From Methylorubrum salsuginis (GTDB lineage Bacteria; Pseudomonadota; Alphaproteobacteria; Rhizobiales; Beijerinckiaceae), in contig NZ_FOSV01000013.1 in NCBI RefSeq assembly GCF_900114375.1, positions 1 through 64,000 on the forward strand: 64,000 nucleotides of DNA. The letters run 5' to 3'. Positions 7,945 to 15,956 of this stretch are shown here, piece by piece (the stretch's first letter is position 1; each line of letters opens with the position of its first letter). The notes beneath the pieces are model-generated. The model had not been told where the DNA came from and did no database searches. It saw only the letters and a list, made by a program, of their open reading frames with translations. The position numbers and the translations under genes are program-made.

Positions 7945-9009
7945 ATGGCCGGCCCCGCGCTCCTCGACATCGACCGCATCTTCCTCGAACCGGCCGTCGC
8001 GGATTATCCGCGCGGCCGGGAGATCCTAGCGCGCTTCCCAGAGGCGGAGCGCATCGAAGTCCCCTCGCACTGGAACATTCCGTCGCTGCACGGCAACGAA
8101 GGGTCGGTGGAGGACTGGGTGCGGATCAAGCGCTCGACGCTGGTGCTCGGCGTCAAGAAGGGGCTCGCCATGCGCCCCAACGGGCGCTCGGCGCATTTCA
8201 TCGCGCCCTCGACCTCGAACGGCTGCGCCATGGCCTGCGCCTATTGCTACGTGCCGCGGCGCAAGGGCTTTTCCAATCCGATCTCGCTGTTCGTGAACGT
8301 CGAGGCGGTGAGCGCGGCGATCACCCGGCACGCCGCCAAGCAGGGGCCCTTACCCGCACCCGATCAGGTGGATGCGGCGGCCTGGGTCTACGATCTCGGC
8401 GAGAACGGCGACCTCTCGGTCGATGCCATGGTCTGCGACAACGTTCGCGACCTCGTCGCCCTGTTCCGCGGCCTGCCGAACGCCAAGGCCTCGTTCGCCA
8501 CCAAATGGGTCAACCGCGACCTGCTCGATTACGACCCGCAGGGGCGCACCCGCATCCGTTTCTCGCTGATGCCGGCCAAGATCGCCAGGATCGTCGATGT
8601 CCGCACCGCGCCGATGCCGGAGCGGATCGCCGCCATCGACGACTTTCTAGCGGCCGGCTACGAGGTCCACGTCAATTTCTCGCCGGTCATCCTCTACGAG
8701 GGCTGGGAGGCGGATTGGGCCGAACTCTTCGCCGAGATCGACGACCGGCTCTCCGAGGCCGCGAAGGCTCAGCTCAAATGCGAGATCATCCTGCTGACCC
8801 ACCATGCGGGTCTGCACACGGTCAATCTCGGCTGGCACCCCAAGGCCGAGGCGCTGCTGTGGCGCCCCGACATCCAGGAGGCCAAGCGCTCCGAGGGCGG
8901 GGGCGACAATCTGCGCTACCGCGCCGGCTGGAAGGGACGGTGGCTCACGCGCTTCCGCGCGTTGCTCGCCGAGAGGCTGCCGTATTGCACGGTACGCTAC
9001 GCCTTCTGA
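7945..9009 (+). CDS. spore photoproduct lyase-family radical SAM protein
   Basis: 354 residues with a radical SAM cluster motif C94-x3-C98-x2-C101 inside SNGCAMACAYCYV. Other SPL-like blocks are WNIPSLHGNEG upstream of the cluster and VNFSPVILYEGWEADWAELFAEIDDRL downstream. SPL enzymes repair the thymine dimer called spore photoproduct, but this organism has no reason to sporulate and this alphaproteobacterial branch is not characterised, so the substrate is unknown. DNA or nucleotide repair is the default guess. The gene starts 38 bases after rfbA in the same direction and is followed 28 bases later by a nucleoside deaminase gene, so it may be cotranscribed with either. Confidence 0.8.
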   Translation: MAGPALLDIDRIFLEPAVADYPRGREILARFPEAERIEVPSHWNIPSLHGNEGSVEDWVRIKRSTLVLGVKKGLAMRPNGRSAHFIAPSTSNGCAMACAYCYVPRRKGFSNPISLFVNVEAVSAAITRHAAKQGPLPAPDQVDAAAWVYDLGENGDLSVDAMVCDNVRDLVALFRGLPNAKASFATKWVNRDLLDYDPQGRTRIRFSLMPAKIARIVDVRTAPMPERIAAIDDFLAAGYEVHVNFSPVILYEGWEADWAELFAEIDDRLSEAAKAQLKCEIILLTHHAGLHTVNLGWHPKAEALLWRPDIQEAKRSEGGGDNLRYRAGWKGRWLTRFRALLAERLPYCTVRYAF

Positions 9010-9037
9010 GGCGCGGAGATTCGGCGAGGGATCGGGA

Positions 9038-9499
9038 ATGAGCGAACACGAGACCTACCTGCGCGAGGCGGTCGAGATCGCGCGGGCGAACGTGGCGGAG
9101 GGCGGGCGGCCCTACGGTGCCGTCATCGTGCGCGGGGGCGAGGTGGTGGCGCGGGCCGCCAACGGCATCCATGTCAGCCACGATCCGACCGACCACGCCG
9201 AGATGGCCGCGCTCCGCGCGGCGAGCCGCAAGCTCGGTAAACCGAAGCTCGACGGCTGCATCGTCTACGCCAGCGGCCAGCCCTGCCCGATGTGCCACGC
9301 GGCGATGCGGCTCGCAGGCGTCGAGCGCGGCTACTACGCCTTCACCGCCGAGGAAGCGGAGGCCGAGGGGCTTCTGAGCGCCGGCATCTACGCCGAACTG
9401 TGCCGCCCGGCCGAGGAGCAGCCAATGCGGGTGTCCCACCTGAAGCTCGACGGCGAGCCGAACGTCTTCCGCGAGTGGTCGGAGCGGCGCAAGACGTAA
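9038..9499 (+). CDS. nucleoside (guanine/cytosine-type) deaminase
   Basis: 153-residue zinc-dependent deaminase of the CDA superfamily, cytoplasmic. The catalytic pair is H53-A-E55 (TDHAEMAALR) and the zinc cysteines are in QPCPMC (C83, C86). AYASGQ-like and YYAFTAEEAE stretches fit the guanine deaminase/TadA-like group better than cytidine deaminase. The substrate is not determined. A GAGGGATCGGGA sequence precedes the ATG at 9038. A stem-loop overlaps the stop codon. Confidence 0.82.
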   Translation: MSEHETYLREAVEIARANVAEGGRPYGAVIVRGGEVVARAANGIHVSHDPTDHAEMAALRAASRKLGKPKLDGCIVYASGQPCPMCHAAMRLAGVERGYYAFTAEEAEAEGLLSAGIYAELCRPAEEQPMRVSHLKLDGEPNVFREWSERRKT

Positions 9500-9518
9500 G
9501 GGCGGCTGAGGCCGCCCT
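9499..9518 (+). terminator. stem-loop after the deaminase gene
   Basis: AGGGCGGC-TGAG-GCCGCCCT forms a perfect 8-bp stem immediately at the stop codon. There is no T-run directly after it, though TTTTTT occurs 16 bases on, so it is a probable but not classic terminator. Confidence 0.5.
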
Positions 9519-9525
9519 GTCTAGA

Positions 9526-9575
9526 GAATCGGCTTTTTTCCCCCGAAAGCCGGTTCCCACCTCTCGGGACGATGC
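9526..9575 (-). repeat. REP-like palindromic element, copy 3
   Basis: Read on the minus strand it starts GCATCGTCCCGAGAGGTGG, the same head as the elements at 3713 and 3775, followed by ACCGGCTTTCGGGGG. It lies between convergent genes and contains a TTTTTT/AAAAAA run. Confidence 0.65.
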
Positions 9576-9593
9576 TCTCGCCGCGTCCGGCTG

Positions 9594-9905
9594 TCAGTGG
9601 GTCCAGGGCGCGGTGCGGTTGAACTTGAAATTATCCGAGTAGGACAACCCCTTGCGCAGGACCGGGGGCTTGGCCTCCTCGACCCGGTAGGCGATGCCCT
9701 GGGACTGGGCGTAGGCCACCGCCTCCTCGGCGCTGTCGAATTCGAGCCGCACCTGCTGCAGCATGTCCGACGAACCGGTCCATCCCATCAGCGGATCGGT
9801 CTCGCGCGGGGCGGCCTGATCGAACTCCAGGAGCCATTGCTTGGTGCGCGCGAGCCCGGACTGCGAGGGGTCCTTGGCGGGGCGGTAGATGCGGGCGCTC
9901 GACAT
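9594..9905 (-). CDS. NADH dehydrogenase accessory subunit (NDUFS4-like, ETC complex I)
   Basis: 103 residues matching the NDUFS4/18-kDa supernumerary subunit of respiratory complex I, which is found in alphaproteobacteria and mitochondria. Recognisable pieces are ARIYRPAKDPSQSG, QWLLEFD, PLMGWTGSSDMLQQVRLEFDS, AVAYAQSQGIAYRVEE and YSDNFKFNRTAPWTH at the C terminus. It is soluble and binds the peripheral arm near the NADH module. ATG at 9905 gives the standard start. It is a single gene, separate from any nuo cluster, 28 bases from the tRNA-Pro gene on the same strand. Confidence 0.9.
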   Translation of the reverse strand: MSSARIYRPAKDPSQSGLARTKQWLLEFDQAAPRETDPLMGWTGSSDMLQQVRLEFDSAEEAVAYAQSQGIAYRVEEAKPPVLRKGLSYSDNFKFNRTAPWTH

Positions 9906-9933
9906 CGGACGGTGTACGTCTCCGGGAAGGGCA

Positions 9934-10010
9934 TGGTCGGGGCGATAGGATTCGAACCTACGACCCTCTGCTCCCAAAGCAGATGCGCTACCAGACTGCG
10001 CTACACCCCG
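9934..10010 (-). tRNA. tRNA-Pro (anticodon TGG)
   Basis: 77-base cloverleaf on the minus strand. The acceptor stem is CGGGGTG (10004-10010) paired with CGCCCCG. The anticodon stem TCTGC/GCAGA holds loop TTTGGGA, giving anticodon TGG at 9974-9976. The T-loop is GGTTCGAATCC and CCA is encoded at 9934-9936. Proline identity also fits the C1-G72 first pair. Confidence 0.95.
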
Positions 10011-10084
10011 ACACCCTGACGGGCCCGATGGAGATACCGCCTCGGCCCGTTCCGGGCAAGCAAAGCCGTCACGCGGCCCGCCGA

Positions 10085-10300
10085 TCACACCAGAATGTCG
10101 AGAACCCGCTTCTCCGCGTCCAGCGTCGACTTCAGCACGGCAGCGTTCAAGCCGACCTCGACCTTCGCCTGGACCGCGTCCACCACGGCCGCGGTCGGAT
10201 CGGAGGCGGCCCGAGGCGCGGCGACGCGGGCGGCGGCGCCGTCGAGGCGCTGGAAGGCGGCTCCGAGGCCCGCCATGCTCGTGGATGCGGCCGAGATCAT
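10085..10300 (-). CDS. small protein resembling a flagellar rod/hook terminal segment
   Basis: 71 residues. The N-terminal AASTSMAGLGAAFQRLDGAAARVA and the C-terminal VVDAVQAKVEVGLNAAVLKS followed by RVLDIL resemble the paired end helices of FlgC/FlgE-type flagellar axial proteins, with the middle domain missing. Small proteins of this kind occur in alphaproteobacteria, but no function is assigned here. There are no flagellar genes in the window. ATG at 10300 is chosen; upstream codons in the frame look non-coding. The similarity is by eye. Confidence 0.6.
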   Translation of the reverse strand: MISAASTSMAGLGAAFQRLDGAAARVAAPRAASDPTAAVVDAVQAKVEVGLNAAVLKSTLDAEKRVLDILV

Positions 10301-10457
10301 GCTGCCCCCTGTGCCCTGACCGGCCCAGACAGCACGACCGCCGTGAAGCCTTCCTTGCCCGAATGCGGACAAGTCGCGGGATCGGACGAGCTTGACCGGA
10401 CGCGAAGCGGTTCCCACCTCGCCGCCACCGAACGCCGCCGAGATACGAGGCACATCC

Positions 10458-11165
10458 ATGATCGACCTGCATTACTGGCCGACCCCGAACGGCCACAAGG
10501 TGACGCTGTTTCTCGAAGAGACCGGCCTGCCCTACCGGATCCATCCGGTCGATATCGGCAAGGGCGCGCAGTTCGAGCCGGCCTTCCTCAGAATCGCCCC
10601 GAACAACCGCATGCCGGCCATCGTCGATCACGCGCCGGCCGATGGCGGCGCTCCGGTCTCGCTGTTCGAGTCGGGCGCGATCCTGCTCTACCTCGCCGAG
10701 AAGACCGGCCGCTTCCTGCCCGGCGACCTGCGCGGCCGGGCCGAGACCCTGCAATGGCTGTTCTGGCAGATGGGCGGCCTCGGGCCGATGCTCGGCCAGA
10801 ACCATCACTTCTCGCAATATGCCCCCGAGAAGATCCCTTATGCCATCGACCGCTACGTCAAGGAGACCAACCGGCTCTACGGCGTGCTCGACCGGCGGCT
10901 GGCCGACCGCGCCTTTGTGGCGGGCGAGGACTACACCATCGCCGACATGGCGGCCTATCCGTGGATCGTGCCGTGGGAGAAGCAGGGCCAGAGCCTCGAC
11001 GACCATCCGCATCTGAAGCGCTGGTTCGAGGCCATCGCCGAGCGCCCGGCGACGAAGGCGGCCTACGCCCGGGCCAAGGAGGCCAACCCGAATTACGGCC
11101 AGCCGATGAGCGAGGACGCCAAGAAGGTGATGTTCGGCCAGGATGCGGCGAACACGAAGCGGTAG
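10458..11165 (+). CDS. glutathione S-transferase (YfcG-like)
   Basis: 235-residue cytoplasmic thiol enzyme, probably a glutathione-dependent disulfide reductase of the Nu class. The N-terminal thioredoxin fold contains HYWPTPNGHKVTLFLEETGLPY, RIAPNNRMPAIVDH and LFESGAILLYLAEKTG, the Glu-Ser pair that holds glutathione. The helical C-terminal domain follows with QMGGLGPMLGQNHHF and DYTIADMAAYPWI. ATG at 10458 gives the normal N terminus; an in-frame ATG at 10392 would add an unlikely tail. It is a single gene with a promoter presumably in the 158 bases after the neighbouring minus-strand gene. Confidence 0.9.
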   Translation: MIDLHYWPTPNGHKVTLFLEETGLPYRIHPVDIGKGAQFEPAFLRIAPNNRMPAIVDHAPADGGAPVSLFESGAILLYLAEKTGRFLPGDLRGRAETLQWLFWQMGGLGPMLGQNHHFSQYAPEKIPYAIDRYVKETNRLYGVLDRRLADRAFVAGEDYTIADMAAYPWIVPWEKQGQSLDDHPHLKRWFEAIAERPATKAAYARAKEANPNYGQPMSEDAKKVMFGQDAANTKR

Positions 11166-11410
11166 GCGCCGCGCGAGCCTGTGTCCCGCGTACCACCACC
11201 GGGAAACGGTGCGCGGGGCACCCCGGCAACCAGGTTGTGCGCCCCGCCGCGTGCTGCATCGTGATTGCGTTGAACGAACACCCTCCCGTCACGAAGGCCC
11301 CGCGGCTCACGGGGCTTACGGCGGCCTCGCCGACCGCCGTCACCCGAGTAGGCAGACGGGAAGGGGGTGAGCGATGTGCTGATGTTTCCGCTTCTGCGGA
11401 TCACATTCAC

Positions 11411-11453
11411 AAAAAACCCGAGCGGTGAGTGGTCCATGACCATCACGCTCGGG
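11411..11453 (-). terminator. rho-independent terminator of the minus-strand dehydrogenase/hydrolase genes
   Basis: On the minus strand CCCGAGCGTGATGGTC and GACCACTCACCGCTCGGG fold into a long stem with a CAT loop, followed directly by TTTTTTGTG. This is a classic intrinsic terminator for transcripts entering from 12427. Confidence 0.85.
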
Positions 11454-11474
11454 ATCGCCTGGTAGTTCAACAAG

Positions 11475-11504
11475 AGGGGCCGCAGGTAGCCGCCTGCGGC
11501 CCCT
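11475..11504. terminator. perfect 12-bp stem-loop
   Basis: AGGGGCCGCAGG-TAGCCG-CCTGCGGCCCCT, a perfect 12-bp stem with a 6-base loop, 57 bases after the dehydrogenase stop. It has no T-run; it may assist termination or protect the transcript end. Confidence 0.55.
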
Positions 11505-11560
11505 CGCCGCGAATATGGAGCGCGTGACCTGCAATTGCAATCAGCACGCGTCGCCCGTCC

Positions 11561-12427
11561 TCACCGCCCGCTGCGCCGCGCCGCCACCGTGGCGAGCGCC
11601 GCGAAATCCCGGTCGCCGTCGCCGTGGGCGATGGCGTCGAGGAGGTTGTCGCGCAGCACGCTGGCGAAGGGCATCGGCACGGCGGCCGCCTCGCCGGCTT
11701 CGAGCGCGAGGCGCACGTCCTTGAGGCCCAGCCGCATCGTGAAGCCCGGCGGCTCGTAGCGGCCCTCCATGATCATCGCGCCGTAATTCTTGTAGACCGG
11801 CGAGGCGAACAGGGTGCCGGTCAGCATCGCCAGCACGTCGGCGCCGGGGATGCCGTGGCCTTCCGAGAAGGCCGCCACCTCGCCCATCGCCTCGATGGCC
11901 GAGACCAGCATGAAGTTGCCGGCGAGCTTGACGGCGTTAGCTTTTTCCGGCTCCGCGCCGAAGCGCCAGGTCTTCGAGCCCATGGCGTCGAACAGCGGCT
12001 GGACCCGTCCGATCGCCCCATCCTCGCCCGCGGCGATGATGTTGAGCGCGCCATTGGCCGCCGCGTCCGGTCGGCCGAAGACTGGAGCGGACACGTAGGC
12101 CACGCCCGCCCGGCCATGGATGGCGGCGAGTTCCCGGGCGAGCGCCACCGAGATCGTCGACATGCCGACATGCACCGCCGGGCGCGCCGGCCCGTCGAGC
12201 AACCCGCCCTCGACGATCACCGCGCGAAGCGCCGCATCGTCGGCCAGCATGGTGATGGCGGCGTCGCCCGAGAACGCGTCCGCCGCGCTGCCCACCGGCT
12301 CCGCGCCCTCGACGGCCCGCGCGGCCTCCGGCGAGCGGTTCCATACCCTGACGCGGTGGCCCGCAGCGACGAGCCGGGCCGCCATCGCCCGGCCCATGCG
12401 GCCGAGCCCAATGAATCCGACGTCCAT
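11561..12427 (-). CDS. NAD(P)-dependent beta-hydroxyacid dehydrogenase (3-hydroxyisobutyrate dehydrogenase family)
   Basis: 288 residues. The Rossmann loop VGFIGLGRMGRAMA is at the N terminus, followed by the substrate motif region HVGMSTIS, then the catalytic-Lys block KANAVKLAGNFMLVSAIEAMGE around residue 170. The C-terminal helical domain has GLKDVRLALEAGE. The family oxidises 3-hydroxyisobutyrate, tartronate semialdehyde or glyoxylate-related acids; the specific substrate cannot be read. In a methylotroph, glyoxylate/succinic-semialdehyde reduction is also possible. It starts 15 bases after the alpha/beta hydrolase gene on the same strand, so the two are likely cotranscribed. Confidence 0.85.
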   Translation of the reverse strand: MDVGFIGLGRMGRAMAARLVAAGHRVRVWNRSPEAARAVEGAEPVGSAADAFSGDAAITMLADDAALRAVIVEGGLLDGPARPAVHVGMSTISVALARELAAIHGRAGVAYVSAPVFGRPDAAANGALNIIAAGEDGAIGRVQPLFDAMGSKTWRFGAEPEKANAVKLAGNFMLVSAIEAMGEVAAFSEGHGIPGADVLAMLTGTLFASPVYKNYGAMIMEGRYEPPGFTMRLGLKDVRLALEAGEAAAVPMPFASVLRDNLLDAIAHGDGDRDFAALATVAARRSGR

Positions 12428-12442
12428 ATCCGTCCTGGCTCC

Positions 12443-13450
12443 TCAGTTGCGGTCGAGGAAGTCGAGCACCAGCCCGTTGAACATGTCGGTCGCCTCCATG
12501 TGGACGAGGTGGCCGACATTGTTGATGACCTCGGCGCGCGCGTTGGGCATCCGCGCGGCCAGCGCCCTCGCGTGGCCGGTGTTGTCGCCCATGGTGGCGC
12601 GCAGTTCCGGCGGCGCGAACGGCTTGCCCGGCGCGTTGCGGTCGTTGGCGCCCATCACGAACAGGGTCGGCGCCTTGACCAGCGGAATCTCGTGGACGAC
12701 CGGCTGGCCCCAGATGGTCTGGTAGGATTGCACGAACGAGCGCAGCCAGCGCGGATACTCGCCCGAGCCCTTCACCCGCTCGCGAATCTGCACGAACGGC
12801 TCGATCGCCGAGGCCGGCAGCGACAGCGAATAGCTCGTCATCAGCTGCTTGCGGTAGGCGTCCGCCGTCAGCTCGCCCTCGCGGGTCAGGAGCAGATCGT
12901 CGGTGACCGGCGGCACGGTGAAGCGGTAATCCTCCAGCCCGATCGGCGCCTCCAGCACCAGGGCGTTGACCCGCTGCGGATAGTTGCGCGTCAGCCGCAC
13001 CGCCAGCATCCCGCCCATCGAATGGCCGACGACGTCGAAGCGTTGAAGTCCCAGAGAATCGGCGAGCGCCACCGTGTCGGCGGCCATCCGGTCGAAGGTG
13101 AACGGCTTGATCGGCTTGGAGGACTTGCCGAATCCGAGCTGATCCGGGACGACGACCCGGTACCCGCCCTCGGTGAGGGCGCGGATCACCGGCTCCCAGT
13201 AGCTCGAAGGGAAGTTGCGCCCGTGCAGCAGCAGGACGGTGCGGCCGTTGGCGGTCCCGGTCGGGGCGACGTCCATATAGGCGAGGCGCTGCGCCTCGTG
13301 ATCGCGCACGAGCGGCAGGAACTTCACCGGATGGGGATAGGCGAAGCCTTCGAGGCCGATGCCGAGCGGCGCATCCGCCCCCTCCTGAGCGGGGGCCGGC
13401 GAGGCGGTCAGGGCCAGCGCCAGCAGCGCCAGGGCGGGAAGGGATCGCAT
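12443..13450 (-). CDS. secreted alpha/beta hydrolase
   Basis: 335 residues with a signal peptide (LPALALLALALTASPAPAQ). The core fold shows the oxyanion region VLLLHGRNFPSSYW, nucleophile elbow VGHSMGG, acid MGANDRNAPGK and catalytic His NVGHLVHME, in the expected order. The substrate is unknown; similar periplasmic hydrolases act on small esters, epoxides or lactones. ATG at 13450 is chosen for the signal peptide; the frame continues upstream into sequence that looks like promoter. It forms a two-gene unit with the downstream dehydrogenase and is divergent from the MFS transporter gene with a 98-base gap. Confidence 0.84.
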   Translation of the reverse strand: MRSLPALALLALALTASPAPAQEGADAPLGIGLEGFAYPHPVKFLPLVRDHEAQRLAYMDVAPTGTANGRTVLLLHGRNFPSSYWEPVIRALTEGGYRVVVPDQLGFGKSSKPIKPFTFDRMAADTVALADSLGLQRFDVVGHSMGGMLAVRLTRNYPQRVNALVLEAPIGLEDYRFTVPPVTDDLLLTREGELTADAYRKQLMTSYSLSLPASAIEPFVQIRERVKGSGEYPRWLRSFVQSYQTIWGQPVVHEIPLVKAPTLFVMGANDRNAPGKPFAPPELRATMGDNTGHARALAARMPNARAEVINNVGHLVHMEATDMFNGLVLDFLDRN

Positions 13451-13548
13451 GGGGTCTCCTCGATGTGCCGCATACAGATAGGGCGCGACAGGCGCCGGCA
13501 CCTCCCCGGTGGGACATCGGACCTGACTCGTTGCCGAACGGGGCAACG

Positions 13549-14913
13549 ATGAAGCCCGTGGGCACGGACGGGTTGCCGCAGCGGGAGCGCAGTCTCGCCT
13601 TCTCGGCGATGGCGCTCGCCATGGCCATGGCGGTGCTCGACGGCGCCATCGTCAACGTCGCGCTGCCCGTGATTGCGCGCGACCTGAAGGTCCCGGCATC
13701 GGACGCGATCTTCGTCGTCAACGCCTACCAGATCGCCGTGACGGCCGCCCTGCTGCCGCTGGCGACGCTCGGCGAGAGCCTCGGCTACCGCCGGATCTAT
13801 CTCGCGGGGCTCGCGGCCTTCACCGCCGCTTCCCTCGCCTGCGCGGTCGCCCCCGATCTCGCGAGCCTGATCGTGGCGCGGATCGTCCAGGGGCTCGGGG
13901 CCGCCGGAATCATGAGCGTCAACACCGCGCTCGTGCGCTTCATCTATCCGAACCGCCTGCTCGGGCGGGGCGTGGGCAACGTGGCGCTGGTGGTCGCAAT
14001 CGCCTCCGCCGCCGGGCCGACCCTGGCGGCGGCCGTGCTCACGGTCGCGGACTGGCCGTGGCTGTTCCTCGTCAACCTGCCGGTGGGGCTGGTGGCGCTC
14101 GCGGTGGGCGCGCGCACGCTGCCGCAGACGCAGCGCTCGGCGGCGCGGTTCGACCTCGCAAGCGCGGGGCTCAACGCGCTCACCGTCGGCCTGCTGATCG
14201 TCGGCCTCGACGGGCTCGGCGATCCGAACCGGCGCCCGCTCGCACTCGCCGGCCTCGCGGCGGCGTTCGTCGTCGGCACGGTCTTCGTCCGGAGCCAGCT
14301 GCGGCTGTCCCGGCCGCTGCTGCCGCTCGATCTCCTGCGGGTTCCGGCCTTCGCCCTCTCGATGGTCTCGTCCGTCTGCGCCTTCGCCGCGCAGATGACC
14401 GCCTACGTCGCCCTGCCCTTCTACTTCCACGACGGGCTCGGCCTGTCGGTGGCGCAGACCGGCTTCCTGATGACGCCCTGGCCGCTCGCCATCGCGGTGG
14501 CCGCGCCCCTCTCGGGGCGGCTCGCCGACCGCTACCCGCCGGGGCTTCTCGGCGCGCTCGGCCTGCTGCTGCTGGCCTCCGGCATCGCGGCGCTCGCGCT
14601 GCTGACGCGCGAGGCCACGACCCTCGACATCGGCTGGCGGCTCACCCTCGCCGGCCTCGGCTTCGGCCTGTTCCAGTCGCCCAACAACAAGATCATCATC
14701 ACCAGCGCCCCGCGGGACCGCAGCGGCGGCGCCAGCGGCATGCAATCGAGCGCGCGGCTCGTCGGGCAATCGCTCGGCGCGGCGCTCGTCGCCGTCGCCT
14801 TCGGACTGAGCGCGGGCGGCCCGTCCGGCGCCTTCGCCCCGACGCTGTGGTGCGCGGTCGCCCTGGCACTCGGCGGCGCGCTCGCTAGCGGCTTGCGCCG
14901 GACGCGGCCCTGA
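13549..14913 (+). CDS. MFS transporter, DHA2 (EmrB/QacA-like) drug exporter
   Basis: 454-residue inner-membrane proton antiporter with about 12-14 transmembrane helices. The first helix carries AVLDGAIVNVALPVI, the DHA2 family's motif D1. LGESLGYRRIYLAG corresponds to motif A, GLGAAGIMSVNTAL follows in TM4, and the second half repeats with GRLADRYPPGLLG. A likely substrate is a hydrophobic drug or metabolite. ATG at 13549 is preferred over 13465 because the upstream 28 residues are hydrophilic and lack family resemblance. It is divergent from the hydrolase gene and 70 bases upstream of an SDR gene. Confidence 0.85.
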   Translation: MKPVGTDGLPQRERSLAFSAMALAMAMAVLDGAIVNVALPVIARDLKVPASDAIFVVNAYQIAVTAALLPLATLGESLGYRRIYLAGLAAFTAASLACAVAPDLASLIVARIVQGLGAAGIMSVNTALVRFIYPNRLLGRGVGNVALVVAIASAAGPTLAAAVLTVADWPWLFLVNLPVGLVALAVGARTLPQTQRSAARFDLASAGLNALTVGLLIVGLDGLGDPNRRPLALAGLAAAFVVGTVFVRSQLRLSRPLLPLDLLRVPAFALSMVSSVCAFAAQMTAYVALPFYFHDGLGLSVAQTGFLMTPWPLAIAVAAPLSGRLADRYPPGLLGALGLLLLASGIAALALLTREATTLDIGWRLTLAGLGFGLFQSPNNKIIITSAPRDRSGGASGMQSSARLVGQSLGAALVAVAFGLSAGGPSGAFAPTLWCAVALALGGALASGLRRTRP

Positions 14914-14983
14914 TGCGGTGGACGCCGCACCGGACGAGACCTCGCGCGTTGTCCGCAGGGGCGCATGCGACGGACGGCTTCAC

Positions 14984-15775
14984 ATGGACATCGACCTGAA
15001 AGGGCGCAGCGCCCTCGTGACCGGTTCGACCGGCGGCATCGGCTACGCCATCGCCAAGGCCCTGGGCCAGCTCGGTGCCACGGTGGCGGTCAACGGACGG
15101 ACGGGCGAGCGGGTCAACGCCGCGATCGAGCGGTTGCGCGGCGAGGTGCCCGGCGCCGGCTTCGTCGCCGGCATCGGCGACGTCGGCACCGAGGAGGGCG
15201 CGGCCGAACTGGTGGCGGCGCTGCCGACGGTCGACATCCTGATCAACAACGCCGGCATCTTCGAGCCCAAGCCCTTCTTCGAGATTCCCGACGGAGAATG
15301 GCGCCGGTTCTTCGAGGTCAACGTGATGAGCGGCATCCGGCTGGCCCGCGCCTACGGGCCCGGCATGGTCGAGCGCGGCTGGGGCCGTATCGTGTTCATC
15401 GCCAGCGAGTCCGGCATCAACATCCCCGTGGAGATGGTCCATTACGGCATGACCAAGACGGCGCAGCTCGCCGTCTCCCGCGGGCTGGCCGAAACGGTCG
15501 GCGGCAGCGGCGTCACCGTCAACAGCGTGCTGCCCGGCCCGACACTGACCGAGGGCGTGGCCGACTTCCTGGAATCGATGGGCGGGGGCGAAGGCGATCT
15601 GGAGGCCAAGGGCCGCGCCTTCATCGCCGAGAACCGCCCGACCTCGCTCCTCAAGCGCCTCGCGCAGCCGGAGGAGGTGGCCAGCATGGTTGCCTATCTC
15701 TGCACTCCGGCGGCCAGCGCCACGACAGGGGCGGCGCTGAGGGTCGATGGCGGAGTGCTGCGCGGCATCGCGTGA
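14984..15775 (+). CDS. short-chain dehydrogenase/reductase
   Basis: 263-residue classical SDR. Cofactor loop TGSTGGIGYAIA (residues about 14-25), NNAGIFEPK, the catalytic Ser in FIASESGINIP, and YGMTK with the Tyr/Lys pair are all present. AALRVDGGVLRGIA closes the protein as in FabG-like enzymes. Substrate unknown; 3-oxoacyl or sugar alcohol reduction are possible. ATG at 14984 starts MDIDLKGRSALVTG, the standard beginning. It follows the MFS gene in the same direction. Confidence 0.87.
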   Translation: MDIDLKGRSALVTGSTGGIGYAIAKALGQLGATVAVNGRTGERVNAAIERLRGEVPGAGFVAGIGDVGTEEGAAELVAALPTVDILINNAGIFEPKPFFEIPDGEWRRFFEVNVMSGIRLARAYGPGMVERGWGRIVFIASESGINIPVEMVHYGMTKTAQLAVSRGLAETVGGSGVTVNSVLPGPTLTEGVADFLESMGGGEGDLEAKGRAFIAENRPTSLLKRLAQPEEVASMVAYLCTPAASATTGAALRVDGGVLRGIA

Positions 15776-15873
15776 CGGCCCGGCCGTCGGATCGCCTCGG
15801 GCTCAGCGGGGTCCACCCTCCGCACGCGGGGCGAGGGTTGCGCACCGCCGATACGCGCGCACGGGAGCGATCG

Positions 15874-15909
15874 AAAAAACAAAACCCGGCTCGCGGGAGC
15901 GAACCGGGT
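15874..15909 (-). terminator. rho-independent terminator of the SWIB gene
   Basis: On the minus strand ACCCGGTTCGC-TCCC-GCGAGCCGGGT folds into a 10-11-bp stem and is followed by TTTGTTTTTT. It lies 48 bases after the SWIB stop and also sits 99 bases after the SDR stop coming the other way. Confidence 0.85.
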
Positions 15910-15956
15910 CGAGAATGTCGGCGCGCCGAGCGCGCCGGAACCATCCTTGGAAAAAA

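Larger units (their letters stand above)
11166..11560. other. non-coding gap with hairpins, no convincing gene
   Basis: 395 bases between convergent genes. The right half holds two strong stem-loops (11411-11453 and 11475-11504) listed separately. The only neat micro-frame is nine codons (11436-11465), which overlaps the first hairpin and is not credible as a gene. Nothing else was recognised. Confidence 0.6.

Noticed and set aside
9934..10010. tRNA-Pro as an integration site
   Set aside because: No integrase, no repeat of the tRNA 3' end and no island-like composition next to it in the window.
11436..11465. Nine-codon micro-frame starting MTITLGIAW
   Set aside because: It lies inside the terminator hairpin of the opposite strand and has no ribosome site; likely coincidence.
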